64,000 bases of DNA from Saururus chinensis (GCA_035235625.1 CP141140.1:52881351-52945350); one strand, 5' to 3'. Shown: positions 35,698 through 47,674, counted from the first letter of the stretch. Translations and numbers: made by a program. Notes: a model not told the origin generated them from the letters alone.

Positions 35698-36317
35698 TTA
35701 TATATATAGACCTGACAAGGCAAATTATATTTTTAGTTAGATTTGTCCATTAATATGTATCTACTACGAGGAAAACTTCACCCACGTACAGCTAGTTGAT
35801 TACGACCGTCACTAGAACGGTTTCCACTTGGAAAGGATTTTTTGAGTCTCACATGACAGCACGCGTGAGGGCTCTAAATGCCGTCTATGTGTTGCTTTAC
35901 TACCAGTTGAGTTGGTGTAGCTCAATCAGCGGATTGAACTTGGATGTTTATTTTATTTTACAAATATCTATTCCAAAGAGTGGCCAATACTTACAAGAGT
36001 TCTACTGTATACTAATGGCATTAAATTTTTTTAATCAAATAAAACACATAAGCATTTAAAAATAAATATAGGAGCTTCTGCTTGCTACATTCACTTTCCA
36101 TTGATAGTTGAGTACACAACAAAATAGCACACGAAGGAAAGCATGATCGAATTAGATTCTCATATAAATAAAACACAACAGGATAGCGCGGGCGTGGCTA
36201 ATGAAACAAAATCCAGCCAAATCCATCTCATGAATTAAAGCATGATTACCATATGAGCTTGTTGTTACTTTTGTGTGCAAGATGTGCCCACTGCAACGCT
36301 CTAATTTCAATGTCCCA
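35698..36317. other. Intergenic, 3' flank of dioxygenase gene
   Basis: Between the MULE end and the dioxygenase stop codon I see no gene. An 87-codon frame at 35796-36059 has no family resemblance. Confidence 0.5.
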
Positions 36318-37947
36318 TCAAAGCCTAAAATCATTCAAGGCAGCGGTGTGGTCCACAACATGCGTAAGAAAATGGATCAGATAGTCGCCAGCAGTAGTTT
36401 CTCGGTATAGAGGCCGAGCAATGCCATCAATCAACTCCTTGAGGGGACCATACGCAGTCTTGGACCGATAGTTCCCTAAGATGCAGGCCACCGATTGTCG
36501 TGCACAGGCGTGATTCCTTAGAACTCTATGCACCACGCTCTTGAGCTGGTCATTAGTGATAAGCTACATACATGAAAGCAACTTCTTATGCATGAATTGA
36601 TTGAGTGTTGCACATACAAGAACTAGGGCACGCAATTAGGGTTCTTAGTTGTGGATATTAGCTTACGTACCTGTAGTAAATCACCTATATTGACGACAAG
36701 AGCACCATGAACCGGATTGACGTCTATCCAACCGTGCTTGTGGCGGATTTGGAGGCCACCTACTTGATCTTGGAGGAGAATAGTGAGGAACGATGGATCA
36801 GTGTGTTGGGTGGTGGCAATATTCGTTTCCAGCATAGTGCAGGGTGGATAGTGGTGGGCAAGCAGTCTCATCCCGTCGGCACACCCCAAGTTTCTTAGAT
36901 GCTGAGTCACAAGGCCAAGAGCCTCGGATATGACCCCTAACAAAGTCTCTCCCAAATCAGTAACATGTTTGGCGTACACAAACATTATCTCCCTGAGACA
37001 GCCAAAAAGAAGTGTGTCAGAATAATGACGAAAAAGCAACACAATAAAGCGTCGCTAAAACGATTAACAAAATAGCACACGAATCTCCTAGTCTCATTAA
37101 GGTTTAATAATGGTGTCTATTTTGCCAGATTTATACTGTCCTTCATTAAGATTTCTGTTTTTTTATCGGTAATATATGATGATGGGGGTAGTACTCCCTT
37201 TCATATTTAAACACATAAAAATGATGTTAAATTATCCAGATCAACAGAGGAACAAAATGAAAAAAAAATTACAAAAAAAGAAATTCAAAGATAGCTTTGG
37301 AAGCATGAGGCAAATTAAGTAAGTATCTAACTTCCCGCTCACAACGTTTGAGAAGAATAGTCTTATGGCTATTTTCATTGTTGAAAATCCTCTGATTTCT
37401 TTCTCTCCAAATGAAATAAATGGCTGCATTGAGAAATATTTTGATTAACATTTCTGTTGCCTATATCTTGTGAAAGCGCACACTTAAACTGATTAGAGCA
37501 GATATAAGAGCATGAGAAGGAACATAAGCGATGCATAATGAATCACTTAAGCTTGACATGGGAAAGATTAAGAACAAAAAAACAACTATAGAACCTGCAA
37601 GAGGCCGGAATTTCATTAGGCATGGGTGGGTCAGGGGCCATTTCAATCTTTAAGGTGTCTTTCCAAATGTGCTTTTGTGTAACCACAGGTTTGACATTGC
37701 GCTGGAACTGAACCTTCTTCATGATATCTCGAGAGGCCAGCCTCAACTTGATCATGTCGTCACCCTGGTGAAACCTGCTTGCTCCTCTCATCACCTCCTC
37801 CAATACCTTTTCAGGAATTCCATGATTCACAACCTGGAAGAATCCCCATGCTTCTGATGCACTCCGGATGGCCTCAGTGATCTCCCTACGCCTAAGGCCA
37901 TCAACTCCATTCATGTCAATGATGGGGATTTGCATTTGTTGAACCAT
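36318..37947 (-). CDS. 2-oxoglutarate/Fe(II)-dependent dioxygenase, ACC-oxidase-homolog type, 3 exons
   Basis: Exons (minus) 37947-37595, 36992-36671 and 36563-36318 join in frame (phase 2, then phase 0) to 306 aa. Residues 5-100 are the DIOX_N domain: IPIIDMNGV, then ASEAWGFFQVVNHGIP. The catalytic domain has QHTDPSFLTILLQD (iron ligands H181 and D183), GGLQIRHKHGWIDV, and HRVLRN (H237, third ligand), then R247 and S249 of RQS, the 2-oxoglutarate-binding Arg-X-Ser. End is YRETTAGDYL...ALNDFRL, as in the ACC-oxidase-homolog subfamily. These proteins are about 360 aa; here the first 50 or so residues are lacking. A TATA box 48 bp upstream of the ATG at 37947 supports this short start. Substrate unknown; related enzymes hydroxylate or oxidise specialised metabolites and hormones. 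Intron 1 contains a LINE tail. All catalytic residues are present. Confidence 0.86.
37150..37451 (-). mobile_element. LINE (non-LTR) retrotransposon 3' fragment in dioxygenase intron 1
   Basis: The minus strand encodes, in an open stretch at 37451-37269, LNAAIYFIWRERNQRIF followed by a basic helix, the C-terminal signature of plant L1-type ORF2 proteins. An A-run on the minus strand near 37150-37160 could be the decayed poly(A) tail. The rest of the element is missing, the usual 5' truncation. Confidence 0.65.
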
Positions 37948-37970
37948 TTCTCTCTCTCTCTCTCCGCCCC
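37948..37970 (-). repeat. (GA)n in dioxygenase 5' UTR
   Basis: On the sense strand a GAGAGAGA run abuts the start codon. Placed between TATA box and ATG, it probably makes up most of the short 5' UTR. Confidence 0.7.
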
Positions 37971-37994
37971 CCCTCCCCACCCCGCTGTTGTCTG

Positions 37995-38002
37995 TATTTA
38001 TA
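37995..38002 (-). promoter_or_regulatory. TATA box of the dioxygenase gene
   Basis: TATAAATA on the minus strand lies 48 bp upstream of the ATG at 37947. Transcription would start around 37965-37972, leaving a leader of about 20 nt and excluding the in-frame ATG at 38073 as a start. Confidence 0.6.
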
Positions 38003-38986
38003 CTAAGATTGCAAGGGAGAAGCAGACAGTCAACTGGTGGGGTACTCTCCAGTAGATTCCAATTTCTTACCAAGTTAACCCAATTCCATGATACCTTATT
38101 TCAAGATTCGTTCGTTTCTGTTGATGTCGAAAGTCGAGAACATGTGTTGGACCATGTGCTAGCTAATTGACTGTGAATTTTCTTACTGACAAGCTCCGGT
38201 TAGTTTGGAATATCCCTGTCAAGAACATGCATGGCTGAATATAAATATATTTACCTTGTGGATGAGTAACTATAGTTACAGATAACCACGAGTACAGTTA
38301 GTGTGTTTGCCTGTTCTAGATTGGACTTGATATTATCTCCTTAAATTGATCATTTTCCTAAGATCATTGGCAAGTTGCAACTTCGTGACTGTATGCATGG
38401 TTATCTTGTCTTGAAAGAAGAGGCCTAGTTTAATTAATTTGTTTTTTATTGTTACTTCGTTTGCCTTCGAATTTAAAACTCTAAATTCTCATTACTATAT
38501 GGTTTGCTGCATTTTGAATATAGCTGAGCGATAATGATTGGGGGACCACCCCAAAGTGTCATGATAGCTCAGAGACCGCTTGAGAAAGAGTATAATTTGG
38601 AAAGAAATAATCCAGTTGAATAGTCATTACTTGATGGGATGTGGCTTCCAATCTCTGAATTAGTTAATGTTTTATCTAATGGTACGAAATATGGGCTTTT
38701 CTAAATGAATTTGGCTGGTTTTCTTCAACAGTATGTAATAGTAAAAGTTGAAAATTGGTAAATCATATCATCTTATAAAGTAAATTAGTACTGTATCACA
38801 GAACTTTCAAATTTAAACTATTTGATCCATGTTTAATATTATTAATATCTATTTTATTCATATTTGACCCATCCTAATCCCTATATTAGAATCATAATTT
38901 TTATATTTTAAGTTATATTAATTTTAATTTTATAATATATCTTGCACTCTTAAACTAGGATTTGTACTTTCTTAGTATGATTAGAA
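38003..38986. other. Dioxygenase promoter and intergenic DNA
   Basis: No gene is recognisable. One TTGAC (W-box core) on the minus strand at 38029-38033 is too short to weigh alone. Confidence 0.45.
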
Positions 38987-40610
38987 AGCTACAATAAGAA
39001 AATAGATTATTAGCAACACTTAAAAGCGTCTCTAATCACTATTAATAACGCTTAAAAAATATCCTATTGCAACTACCCATTAGTGACACATATAAAATAA
39101 CATCAATATTGGTACTGCTATTAGTGATAGAGATGCCACGAGGTTGGGTTCGAGTCGGGTTTTGTCAAACCCGAACTCGATACCATTTAAGAAATGATGA
39201 ACCCAAATCCGACCCGAATAGTGATTCAAGTTGAATTTGTAAACCCAAACCCGACCCATTAGGGTTGGGTTGAGTTTTATCAAAATATAAAGAAAAATAT
39301 AAAATATTTATATTTATAACCTTATTGGGGTCATATTTTGCCAAATCCAAACCCGATACCATTTAAGAAATGGTAAACCCGAATCTGACTCAAATAACTA
39401 TTCGGGTTAAATTCAAAAACCCAAATCTGACCCATTAGTGTCGGGTCAGATTTTACCATATACCTAATCTGAGTGACATCCTTAATTAGTGACACTTTTT
39501 TTTACTTCGGTAATATAAGATTTTTTTGCAACACTTTTAAAAAGTATTATAGCAACTCTTTTATGAAAATATACTTTTAAAAATAAAAAATTAATAGACA
39601 AAAAATGTCACTAATAAAATAAAAATTATTTTAAAAAATTAAGCATCGCTAATAATATTGCATTAGATGCCATTTAAGAATTGTCACTAATACAAACATT
39701 AAAAAAAATATTAGCGATACTTTTTTGTGTTGCTAATAAGTTAAAAAATAAATAAATAAGATAAAAAATAGTTATTATCAACACTTTTAAATGCGTCACT
39801 AATAAGAAATTTTTTTAAAAAAATATACCCTGCCTCTAACGAGGTATTGGGGTGGTAGGTGGACCAAAAAGAGGGGGAGGGGCACTAGATCCAGTGCCCT
39901 TCCTTTGGCTAGCAGGAGCCACAGAGAGGGAGGGGGAGTTGATGAAAGAGGGAGCTGGGGAGGACTAGGGAGAGGCAATGGATTCCAGTGGAGGAACCAG
40001 TGCCCCAGAGCCTCCCCCTTGCCAACAGAAGGAGGGGGGGACAAAGGAGAGGGAGAAGGGAAGGGGGAGGGGGAAGAGAGGGGTGGTGCCGTAATCCGGA
40101 GGTGGAGCCGATCTGGTGCTGCCCCCTCTTCTCATCCTCCTCTAGCACTAGTGGTGGGGGCAATAGAAGGGGGTATCACCGGGAACCCGGGGGCGGAGTT
40201 GGAATAGGTGACGCCCCCTCTTCTCCTCCTCCGGCACCAAGGGTGGGGGATAGTGGAAGGGGAGAGGGGAAAAGGGGAGAGATAGGACGAGGGGGAGATC
40301 TGGGTTGGGGGAAGTTGTGGTGGTCGATGGAGACAAAGGTGGGGGGAGGACTCTAGTAGCTAGGGGGCGACAACTACGGAGGGGTTGGGGATCCTACGAC
40401 TATTGGTCGGGGGGTTATATAGCACAAGAATTTTTTTGCCCGCGCTCCCATTTTGTGATGCTTCAATTTGCAGCATTGCAAAAATAGGAAGAAAGGGAGA
40501 GAAGAGAGAGAAATAGAGGGGGAGAGAGAGAGAGAAGAGGAGTGAAGTGAGAGAGAGAGAGAAGAGACTCTCAGCGAGCTCTATCAAATGAGATCCCCAC
40601 ATGACTATGT
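38987..40610. mobile_element. Truncated CACTA-like non-autonomous element
   Basis: The left edge reads CTACAATAAGAAAATAGATTATTAGC, a decayed CACTACAA-type tip. It is followed by many subterminal words such as TTAGTGACAC, AGCGTCTCTAAT and GCGTCACTAATAAG. A G-rich interior (39840-40370) leads to a TTTTTTTGCCCGCGCTC string; the same order occurs in the complete element at 53922-58392 (G-rich block, then TTTTGCCCGTGCC). A right-hand inverted end is not found, so it is truncated or too diverged. It contains no transposase. Confidence 0.5.
39128..39484. mobile_element. hAT-type MITE with 8-bp target duplication
   Basis: The 357-bp element starts TAGAGATGCCAC and ends GTGACATCCTTA; the reverse complement of the end, TAAGGATGTCAC, matches the start at 9 of 12 positions. 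It is flanked by identical ATTAGTGA at 39120-39127 and 39485-39492. The interior is full of GGGT-CGGGT and its complement, as in a common class of plant hAT MITEs. It sits inside the subterminal region of the CACTA-like element, so it inserted later. Confidence 0.85.
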
Positions 40611-40657
40611 TTTCTAGAACTTTTTTACAAGCCCCACATAAATAGTATACTTTTTAA

Positions 40658-40661
<4 letters not shown>

Positions 40662-40734
<73 letters not shown>
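40662..40734. repeat. (AT)n microsatellite
   Basis: About 36 uninterrupted AT units. Confidence 0.97.
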
Positions 40735-40738
<4 letters not shown>

Positions 40739-41040
40739 ATTTACATATTTTAATGCACTTTGAAAACCCCCGAAAAGCTCTATCAAATGAGACCTAAGCA
40801 CCAAACTAGTCTTGAAATAAATAATTTGTTCCATGACACATTCTACTGAACATTTGATGTGTTCATTTCTAAAAATTATTGCTCTGCCTAATTGCATAGC
40901 TAAACCTTCAAACATCCGTAGATGTGTGTTTTTTTCCATAACGTATAATCGTATATGTTCAATTGTACATTCGTGTTCGACTTATCCTTTGAATGTTGGG
41001 TTTTTGCCAAATTAAATTCTCAATTGAGAATTCAAGGCTA

Positions 41041-41412
41041 AGGGGCTATTTGGGTGTAGAATTATTTAGAAATAGAATTAAAATTCTTCTGAATTAATTC
41101 CTTCGATTCATTGTAGGATCAAAATAGAGTTTGGTAACATAATTTTTTACGATAAATTTTGATGAAATTTCCAACCCATCTCTCACACTTTTAATGACTA
41201 TAACTTTTTCTCCCGAACTTGGTTTCGTGTGTTCTTTGTATTGTTACACTCGTATCAATGGGCCCTATGCAGCAAGACCCCACATGTGTAGGTTATTTTA
41301 AACTTTTTAAGTAGGTCCCACCAATTCAGCATGTTTCTTGAGGATCAAATCAATATGAGGGGTAGTAATTGAAAAATACATAATTTTTAATTCTAAAACA
41401 GGGGGCTGGGTG
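41041..41412. mobile_element. Possible MITE
   Basis: The block begins GGGGCTATTTGGGTGTAGAATTA and ends TTAATTCTAAAACAGGGGGC, so its two tips form an imperfect inverted repeat of the GGGCTRTTTGG type common in plant hAT/PIF MITEs. No target duplication is confirmed. Confidence 0.35.
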
Positions 41413-41429
41413 TTGGTTTGTATATGAAG

Positions 41430-43449
41430 CATGGAACATAATATGAGAAAGGTTAAGTGTTTCTAACTTACAATTAATTTGCAAGATATATCTTTCCCTT
41501 AAAAATAAAAATCAAACATAGATTTTTAAGTAAAGCCCCAAATTCCTGTGTCTAGAGAAATCATGAAATTATAGTAAAAACTAACATACAAGACTTTTTA
41601 CGTGGAAACCTAACATAGGAAAAATCACACGACACTCTGTCTAGACAAAATATATAATAAGTAAATAGAGATATAGAATTATTGGTGTACAAAGACAAAT
41701 ACCCATCTTTTTTCTACTCATCTGGCTCTTCAGACAACTCTAAACTCTGAAATCACCACTCTTCGCTTGCTTACTTGCATCGACATGGTCTTCACACCTT
41801 GTTGTACTTCCTATATATCCAATTCTTCATGACAAATCCCTTTAGCATGAACACCATTTCCCTTTGATCTTCTCAACAGATTTCTTCAGCAAAATAATTA
41901 GTTTCTTGAAGTGTTTAGTGCTTTCACTCAACTCAAATCACTTTTGATTATGGTTGAAAGGAACATGACGAAGGAGGCTATGTTACTCTCAAAATCATTA
42001 GAGAAATTTCACACTTTTTCTCTAGGACTTCTAATCCTTCATCTCTCTCTCTCTTTCCAACATTTAGACCTCTTATATTGCTCTCCAAGTCGGCTAAGGA
42101 AGCCTACCTTGAATAGGAATCTAATTCCACTTAGAGTAGCTTATTTCAGGAAATTGCACATTGAAGCAATCAATTGTTTCACAAAGCAACATGTTCCCTA
42201 TTCTATTTGAATGAAGTTATTCAATTGATCGATCCATTTATCAAAATGATAGATCGATAATGTTATTAGAGTCTCTCTAGCAAAGTTCAACCAATCCTTT
42301 TAGAAAGTGATCATTTGTTTCAGTTATTGGACTCCTTTTAATCAGAGTGTGATCGATCCATTAAGCACCCGAACGATTATTCAAACTATTGTAACCCTCT
42401 GATCAACACACCAATTGATTTCACCACCTGTCGATCGATTGGTTAAGTTACTAGAGAATGTTGTGAACAACATTAAAGACCGATTGATCATTCAATCTTA
42501 CACATCAATTGCTTATGAACAAAAACATAGTTTCCATTCAAAATGTCTCCAACACTCTAATACACTACAATATAAATCTCCCTTAACCCCAAAATATGTG
42601 AGTGTGATGTGTGTGTGTGTGTGTGTGTGTGTGTGATTTTATCGTTCAAAATATTGCTTGAATTTGCTTCTCTACCTTATCCTCAACATGAAATCTTCAA
42701 CAATACTATGACTCAAAATTTACACAAATTTGACATTTTTTTATCACGAAAATAAGCCAAAACAACACATATTGATGGAATCACCTCATGAGGAGATTTA
42801 GTGATTCCATTGAAAATGTATATGAATCTTTCTTCTCCTGAAATTTTCAAATATGTGCAAATTCTATATCCAGTTAGAATTCCACTGAATCATGACAAAA
42901 TTATGGCAGAATCCTTAGAGAATTCTACTGCTAAATATTCCCTAATTTTTTTTGCATATGTATAGGACGAAAAAAATACTATCCCCAATAGGAATGTCCT
43001 TGGTCCTTTCTCTTAATTGATTGGAATGAGAAGACAAGAGGCTCCAAATAGTTTCCACTTGTCTTTGAACCAGTTGGGGGAGAAATGAAATTAGCAAAGT
43101 GATAAACCAAGAGTGCATCCATTTGTTATTCTGAATAAGGAGCACATTGGTCTAGGCTTTCATATAGTCCTAATAGCTAAAATATCTTGGTCCATCAAAA
43201 GGGAGGAAATTCTTGGATATGTATGGGGATGTAAACACATATCCTAATCTTTTAATGATAGGACCTTAAATATTGTAATCTTGGTGAAGTGAATAGAATG
43301 ACCAATAGAATTGTGTTAAATTTGGGCACTATGAATTTCCTCCAGAACTTTCTCTCAAGAATAAAGCAGTTCTTATCCGGGAAGTACATAGCTTAATTTT
43401 ATTGGAGACAAATGAACATCAATTTATTCCAAAGTATAAACATTATACG
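41430..43449. other. Repeat-derived non-coding DNA with (TG)n
   Basis: 41560-42000 carries a TTTTTACGTGGAAACC motif and C/T-rich tail resembling 26400-26760. 42220-42500 is a cluster of ATCGAT, GATCGATCC and CAATTGATT words. A TG microsatellite is at 42609-42636. No gene is recognisable in the interval. Confidence 0.35.
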
Positions 43450-44632
43450 TGTTACACCCCGGCACAGCCGAACCCGGTCCAAGGGCCGGCCAAGTGCACG
43501 GGGGGACGGAATTGAAAGCGATTAATGAATAGCAGAAGACTTAGCCCCCTACTACAGGTGGTTTCACTAGCGGAGTTACGCACCACATAACCTTTGAGCA
43601 AGAGTAATAAGGAGAAAATAAAGAGGATAAAATAAATGATATAATCATCCTCGTCACACATGAAACCCACATAAACATCTCGGAAGCCTATATATGGCTT
43701 AAAGTCTAAAAAAGTCAGAGGCATCTAGCTCCAACAAGTGAGCTCTAGTAGCAAACATGATCCACCAAATAGAGTTTTCAAGGTCTAAAAAGATGAAAAT
43801 AAGGAAATAAAATGTCATCAGGTTATGGTGGAAACTAATCCCATGAGTGGTCATATCATTCATCATATAATGTATCCTGTGAGTCTGTGCGTCATGCCGC
43901 GCAACCCCAAAACAAATCAAGGAAAGTGGGGTGAGTACAAAACTCAATAATGATTTGAACACGATGGCAATAATAAGAAAAACATAACGGCATGACAATA
44001 TAGCAATTTGGATCCATAATTGACATGATATACTATTTTCTGATCCTTCTCTAGCTAAACCCTTATTTATCCAAAAACATAAGAGCTAGCATGCATATGA
44101 CACACATATTAAAGTCAAGACATAAAAGATCAAGTTATCACCTAACATCCATCTTGCATAGGTAATAGTTCACATTAATCAAATCAAGCATGATAACACC
44201 ATAAAACTTCATAAAAGTATCTTTCATGCACTTTCTGATCATGCAACCATATCACATAAACCTGCATAATAGTGTCTCATTCACACGATTTTAGATCATG
44301 TATTCATATCACATAAACCTTCATAATAGTGTCTCAATCACACAATTTAAATTATGCATTCATATCACATAAACCTACATGATAGTATCTCAATCACACG
44401 ATTTAGATTATGCATTCTTATCACATCCTCATTCATCCTGCATGATAAACGTGTCAAGCACTTGATACACAATCATGCATAACATTCATAATACACATGT
44501 ATCAACACAAATGGTGAATGCCTCCATCAAGGAGTAATTACAAACATTGCCACATAGGCGGGACACAATCAAGGCCACAAAGGTGAGAGTGGTCCAATTT
44601 CCACACAAGAAATGTAAGAGGTCGGGGTGGTC
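43450..44632 (-). mobile_element. Partial LTR of a chromovirus-like retrotransposon (left copy)
   Basis: Starting at TGTTACACCCCGGCAC this stretch parallels 47675-48490 in order: the CCCCGGCAC box, CAAGGGCCGG, GCGGAAGACTTA-like and GGAGTTACGCAC boxes, a tandem block with GATCATGCATTCATATCACA, then a GGTGAATGCCTCCATCAAGG box. Similarity stops at about 44632, where other sequence begins. Confidence 0.6.
44225..44430. repeat. Tandem repeat (about 57 bp) in left LTR copy
   Basis: Three to four degenerate units, each with ATTCATATCACATAAACCT and a following ATAGTGTCTCA box. The same array occurs at 48090-48290. Confidence 0.75.
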
Positions 44633-46560
44633 ATGTAAGACCCCTGATTTTTTCTACTATTTTTTTGTGATTTTTTTGCTATTTTTTTGGTCATTTTCGA
44701 CAGGAAAATGTGACGTTTCAGCATATTTGTATTTGTGTATTTTACCCCATATTTATACCCGTAGAATTAGGTGTGGGGCTTAGTCGCGGGCCGCGGGCCT
44801 CGCTGCGCACATATGACGTGAATTTTGGAGGTACAACGCATAACCGAGAGGTTAACATGTGTTGGGGAAGTTACACATATATATGAATCCATCAGACGGA
44901 TTCTAGAATGAGTCCAATAACTTTTTTGACGTCCAGTGACTTTTGTGAGAACCCGAGTGAGATTCCGGTCGCTCCGTTCTCCCTCCTCCATCGTCGAATT
45001 CAGCCAGTTCTTGTCAAGATCCTCTTTGCTTCACCGGCATGAGTCCGTAGGTACCCGCTATGCCCACCGCCATGGCCTCTTCGCTCCTCTACAAGGTACC
45101 AAACTTTTCTTCGGTTTTTCTCTCCTTCAAATCCCGTTTTTGAGCCGTGGGGGTGCGATTTTGATGTCGTTTGCTGCCGCCCTTAACTAGACTTATGTTT
45201 CGTTGGCCACTAGGAACCCATAGGCGCTTGCTAGAGCTGCCGCCATGCTTTCTTCACTCCGCTGTGAGCTACCGGTACTTTGGTTGGGTTTTGGTCACAT
45301 TTTTCTATCACTGTCCGTGGCTTTTTTTTTTAGATGTAGGTGTGTTTCCGGTTGTCATCTGGCCACTGGACAGACTCCGTCTAGCCTACCTCGACCTAGT
45401 GTCGGTAGGGGGTTACTGTTTTCGACCCCGCTTCGCCCTATTGTTTTGCTCTGCCCGATTAGACGCTTTGGGTGTGTCTCGGGTCGTTTCCATCGGCGAG
45501 CCGTGTGCCATTTAGCCATCGTGGGCTCTGGCTTGCGTCGGCAACAGTGAGGGTCATCCACACTTGGCCCGATTATACCTCCTCTCGGAATGGGCCACTT
45601 TCCTTTGCCCTATACCATGCGAGATGCACAGCTACCCACACCAAATGTATTGGTTGTAGGTGGCGATCGGCAATGTCACCGCTTCGATCAGCCACCACCT
45701 CCTGGCCATAGCTCAGTTGCCCTTTTGTGGGCCTTGGGCCACTACCGTTTGACCCATCTCCCCCTAGAGTGGTCCTTTGGGCCACGTGTGCATGTGGCTA
45801 CACGTATGTTTTTGGGTTTAGGCGCCATTTTTGTGCCGCCTGACCGTTGGATGGCTCCGTCACTATTTGAGTTGACCACTAGAACATCCACTCCTCTATC
45901 CTCGAGCATTGCCCCACGCTCTCCGCCCTTATGTGGACCCTTGTTGACACAAAATTGTCACCGTTGGGTACTGTACATGACTGATTTCGACGTCTTGCGG
46001 CCGGCCAAGTATGTCTTAGCCACCAGCCAATCTTCAGTGAGTACACCATCTACTTTTGGTCGCACCACCACTTATGTTGGCTTGACCTTTCTCCGGCTGC
46101 CCTAGTGTGCCGCTGTTGGTTGTAAATTTCACCGCATTGACTTCTGACACCCCGTTTGGCCGTGATTGTTTCCAGCACTTCCTAAAATCCTCGGGATAAC
46201 AACTTTCTCAGCCAGGCAATGGTTTTGAGCGCCAATTCCGCCGCCACCGTCATGTGCTTGCCATCAAACGTCATGATTACGAGGTAGGAGAGCTTTGAAC
46301 TCGTAATTTCATGATAGTATGCTTTGAATGAGTAGCAGCATGCTAGGACTATATGATTGAATGCTATGGATGTTAGCTTATGATCTGTTTGCATGATGTA
46401 AGAGGATGAATTATGCCATGTTGAAATGCATATGACATGCAATCTTTGCCATCTACCTTATAGCCAAAACATCTTACTCGGAAGTCCTTAGATTGAGCTC
46501 CTTAGAGCCAACCCGAGTTATCATGCTTTTACTTAAATCTCACTTATTATGCTTGCTTTT
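44633..46560 (+). other. Inserted non-coding block, probable LTR of another retrotransposon
   Basis: The block begins TGTAAGACCCCTGATTTTTTC, a TG-start typical of long gypsy LTRs in + orientation, and interrupts the left LTR copy. 44930-46150 is GC-rich and gives several long open frames in more than one frame (e.g. 45590-46105). None shows a domain or consistent codon pattern, so I do not call genes. The right edge is not defined. Confidence 0.35.
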
Positions 46561-46739
46561 CACTTCATAATCTATACGTTATGCTTGTACAATTATGGAT
46601 ACTCTTACTGTCTGACAATCCCCTAACACGTGCTCTGATCCAAAACAATCCACTCAAATCCTCACCCGTCATACTCATATCCTCTGTCATCCGTCATACG
46701 CTTACACATCCATATCCAAATCCATACCAAACACTGACA

Positions 46740-47215
46740 TTGCCCACATGCACATACGCATATCCATAGCATAGGAAAATTGCCATCATACATACATATG
46801 TCCATCACACATACATATAACACACACACTTTCATACATACGTATGTCCATCACACATACGTATAACCACATACTTTCATACATACGTAGCTTACCAACA
46901 TACTCGCTAGCCATCACTAGCGCATACATACACATTTATACATACGTCAAACATACACACTAGCCGTCACTAGCACATACATACACATCCATACATATGT
47001 CAAACATGCACGCTAGCCATCACTAGCACATGCATGCTAGCCATCACTAGCACATACATACACATTCATACATACTTCAAACATGCATGCTAGCCATCAC
47101 TAGCACATACATAATCCATACATACTTCAAACATACATGCTAGATATAATTAGCACATACATAGAAGTACAAAGCTTACCAACAAACATGCTAGCCATCA
47201 CTAGCACATACATAC
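46740..47215. repeat. Minisatellite, about 53-bp units
   Basis: Repeats combine CTAGCCATCACTAGC with runs of CATACATACACATTCATAC and TCAAACATGC. At least seven units or partial units are visible, some shortened. It lies between the putative LTR block and the start of a gag frame. Confidence 0.85.
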
Positions 47216-47268
47216 ATCCAACATACTTATAGCTGTGTCTGAGGGTCCTCCTGCCTGGCACGCTTAGG

Positions 47269-47505
47269 CTATCCCGCGACCAAGCGACACTCCTTTGAGC
47301 CCTTCTCCATCACCGCGGTAGTCTGAAGTACTCCCGCTAAAGTCCATATGACGTGTGTCAACCCTTCAAGGGCGGTTAACACATTGTCAATACTCGGATC
47401 TCTCGCCGTGAGATCACCACTAGTGCCGATGTGATCTAGTCTAGCCATCTCAAGAACCACTGGACACAAAATCACAAGGCCTAAAAACTCAAACGACACA
47501 AGCAA
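47269..47505 (-). pseudogene. Gag N-terminal remnant of chromovirus-like element
   Basis: A short minus-strand frame, likely from the internal Met giving MARLDHIGTSGDL, lies just inside the primer-binding site of the minus-orientation LTR, where gag should begin. It ends after about 60 residues; the rest of the element has been replaced by the minisatellite and another insertion. Assignment rests on position more than on sequence. Confidence 0.35.
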
Positions 47506-47655
47506 CCAAACAAAATAACACGCAAGAAAACAACATTCAAGACAAACAATTGATAGAATTCACAACACTAGTTATGTCTAGACCTTGATCATCTCACAAC
47601 CCTTTAACCCATAAGACTTGTCACTCAAACCTCATTTACTCTTGGACAAAGAGAT

Positions 47656-47667
47656 GCTCCAATACCA
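47656..47667 (-). other. Retrotransposon primer-binding site
   Basis: The minus strand reads TGGTATTGGAGC, close to the tRNA-iMet-complementary TGGTATCAGAGC used by many plant LTR elements. It is separated by 7 nt from the LTR end at 47675. This fixes the element's orientation as minus. Confidence 0.7.
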
Positions 47668-47674
47668 AAAACTT

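Noticed and set aside
35796..36059. 87-codon + strand frame near the MULE
   Set aside because: No domain, no homolog recognised, composition like surrounding intergenic DNA.
38029..38033. W-box core upstream of the dioxygenase
   Set aside because: A single five-base match has no weight.
37948..38073. Upstream ATG extending the dioxygenase by 42 codons
   Set aside because: The extension runs through the TATA box and a GA repeat and has no family similarity.
39799..40356. Overlapping Gly/Pro-rich frames on both strands
   Set aside because: G-rich interior of a CACTA-like element; no conserved motif.
45171..46105. Frames of 114 and 171 codons in GC-rich DNA
   Set aside because: Several overlapping frames are open in the same stretch, none with a recognisable domain; the block looks like retrotransposon LTR.
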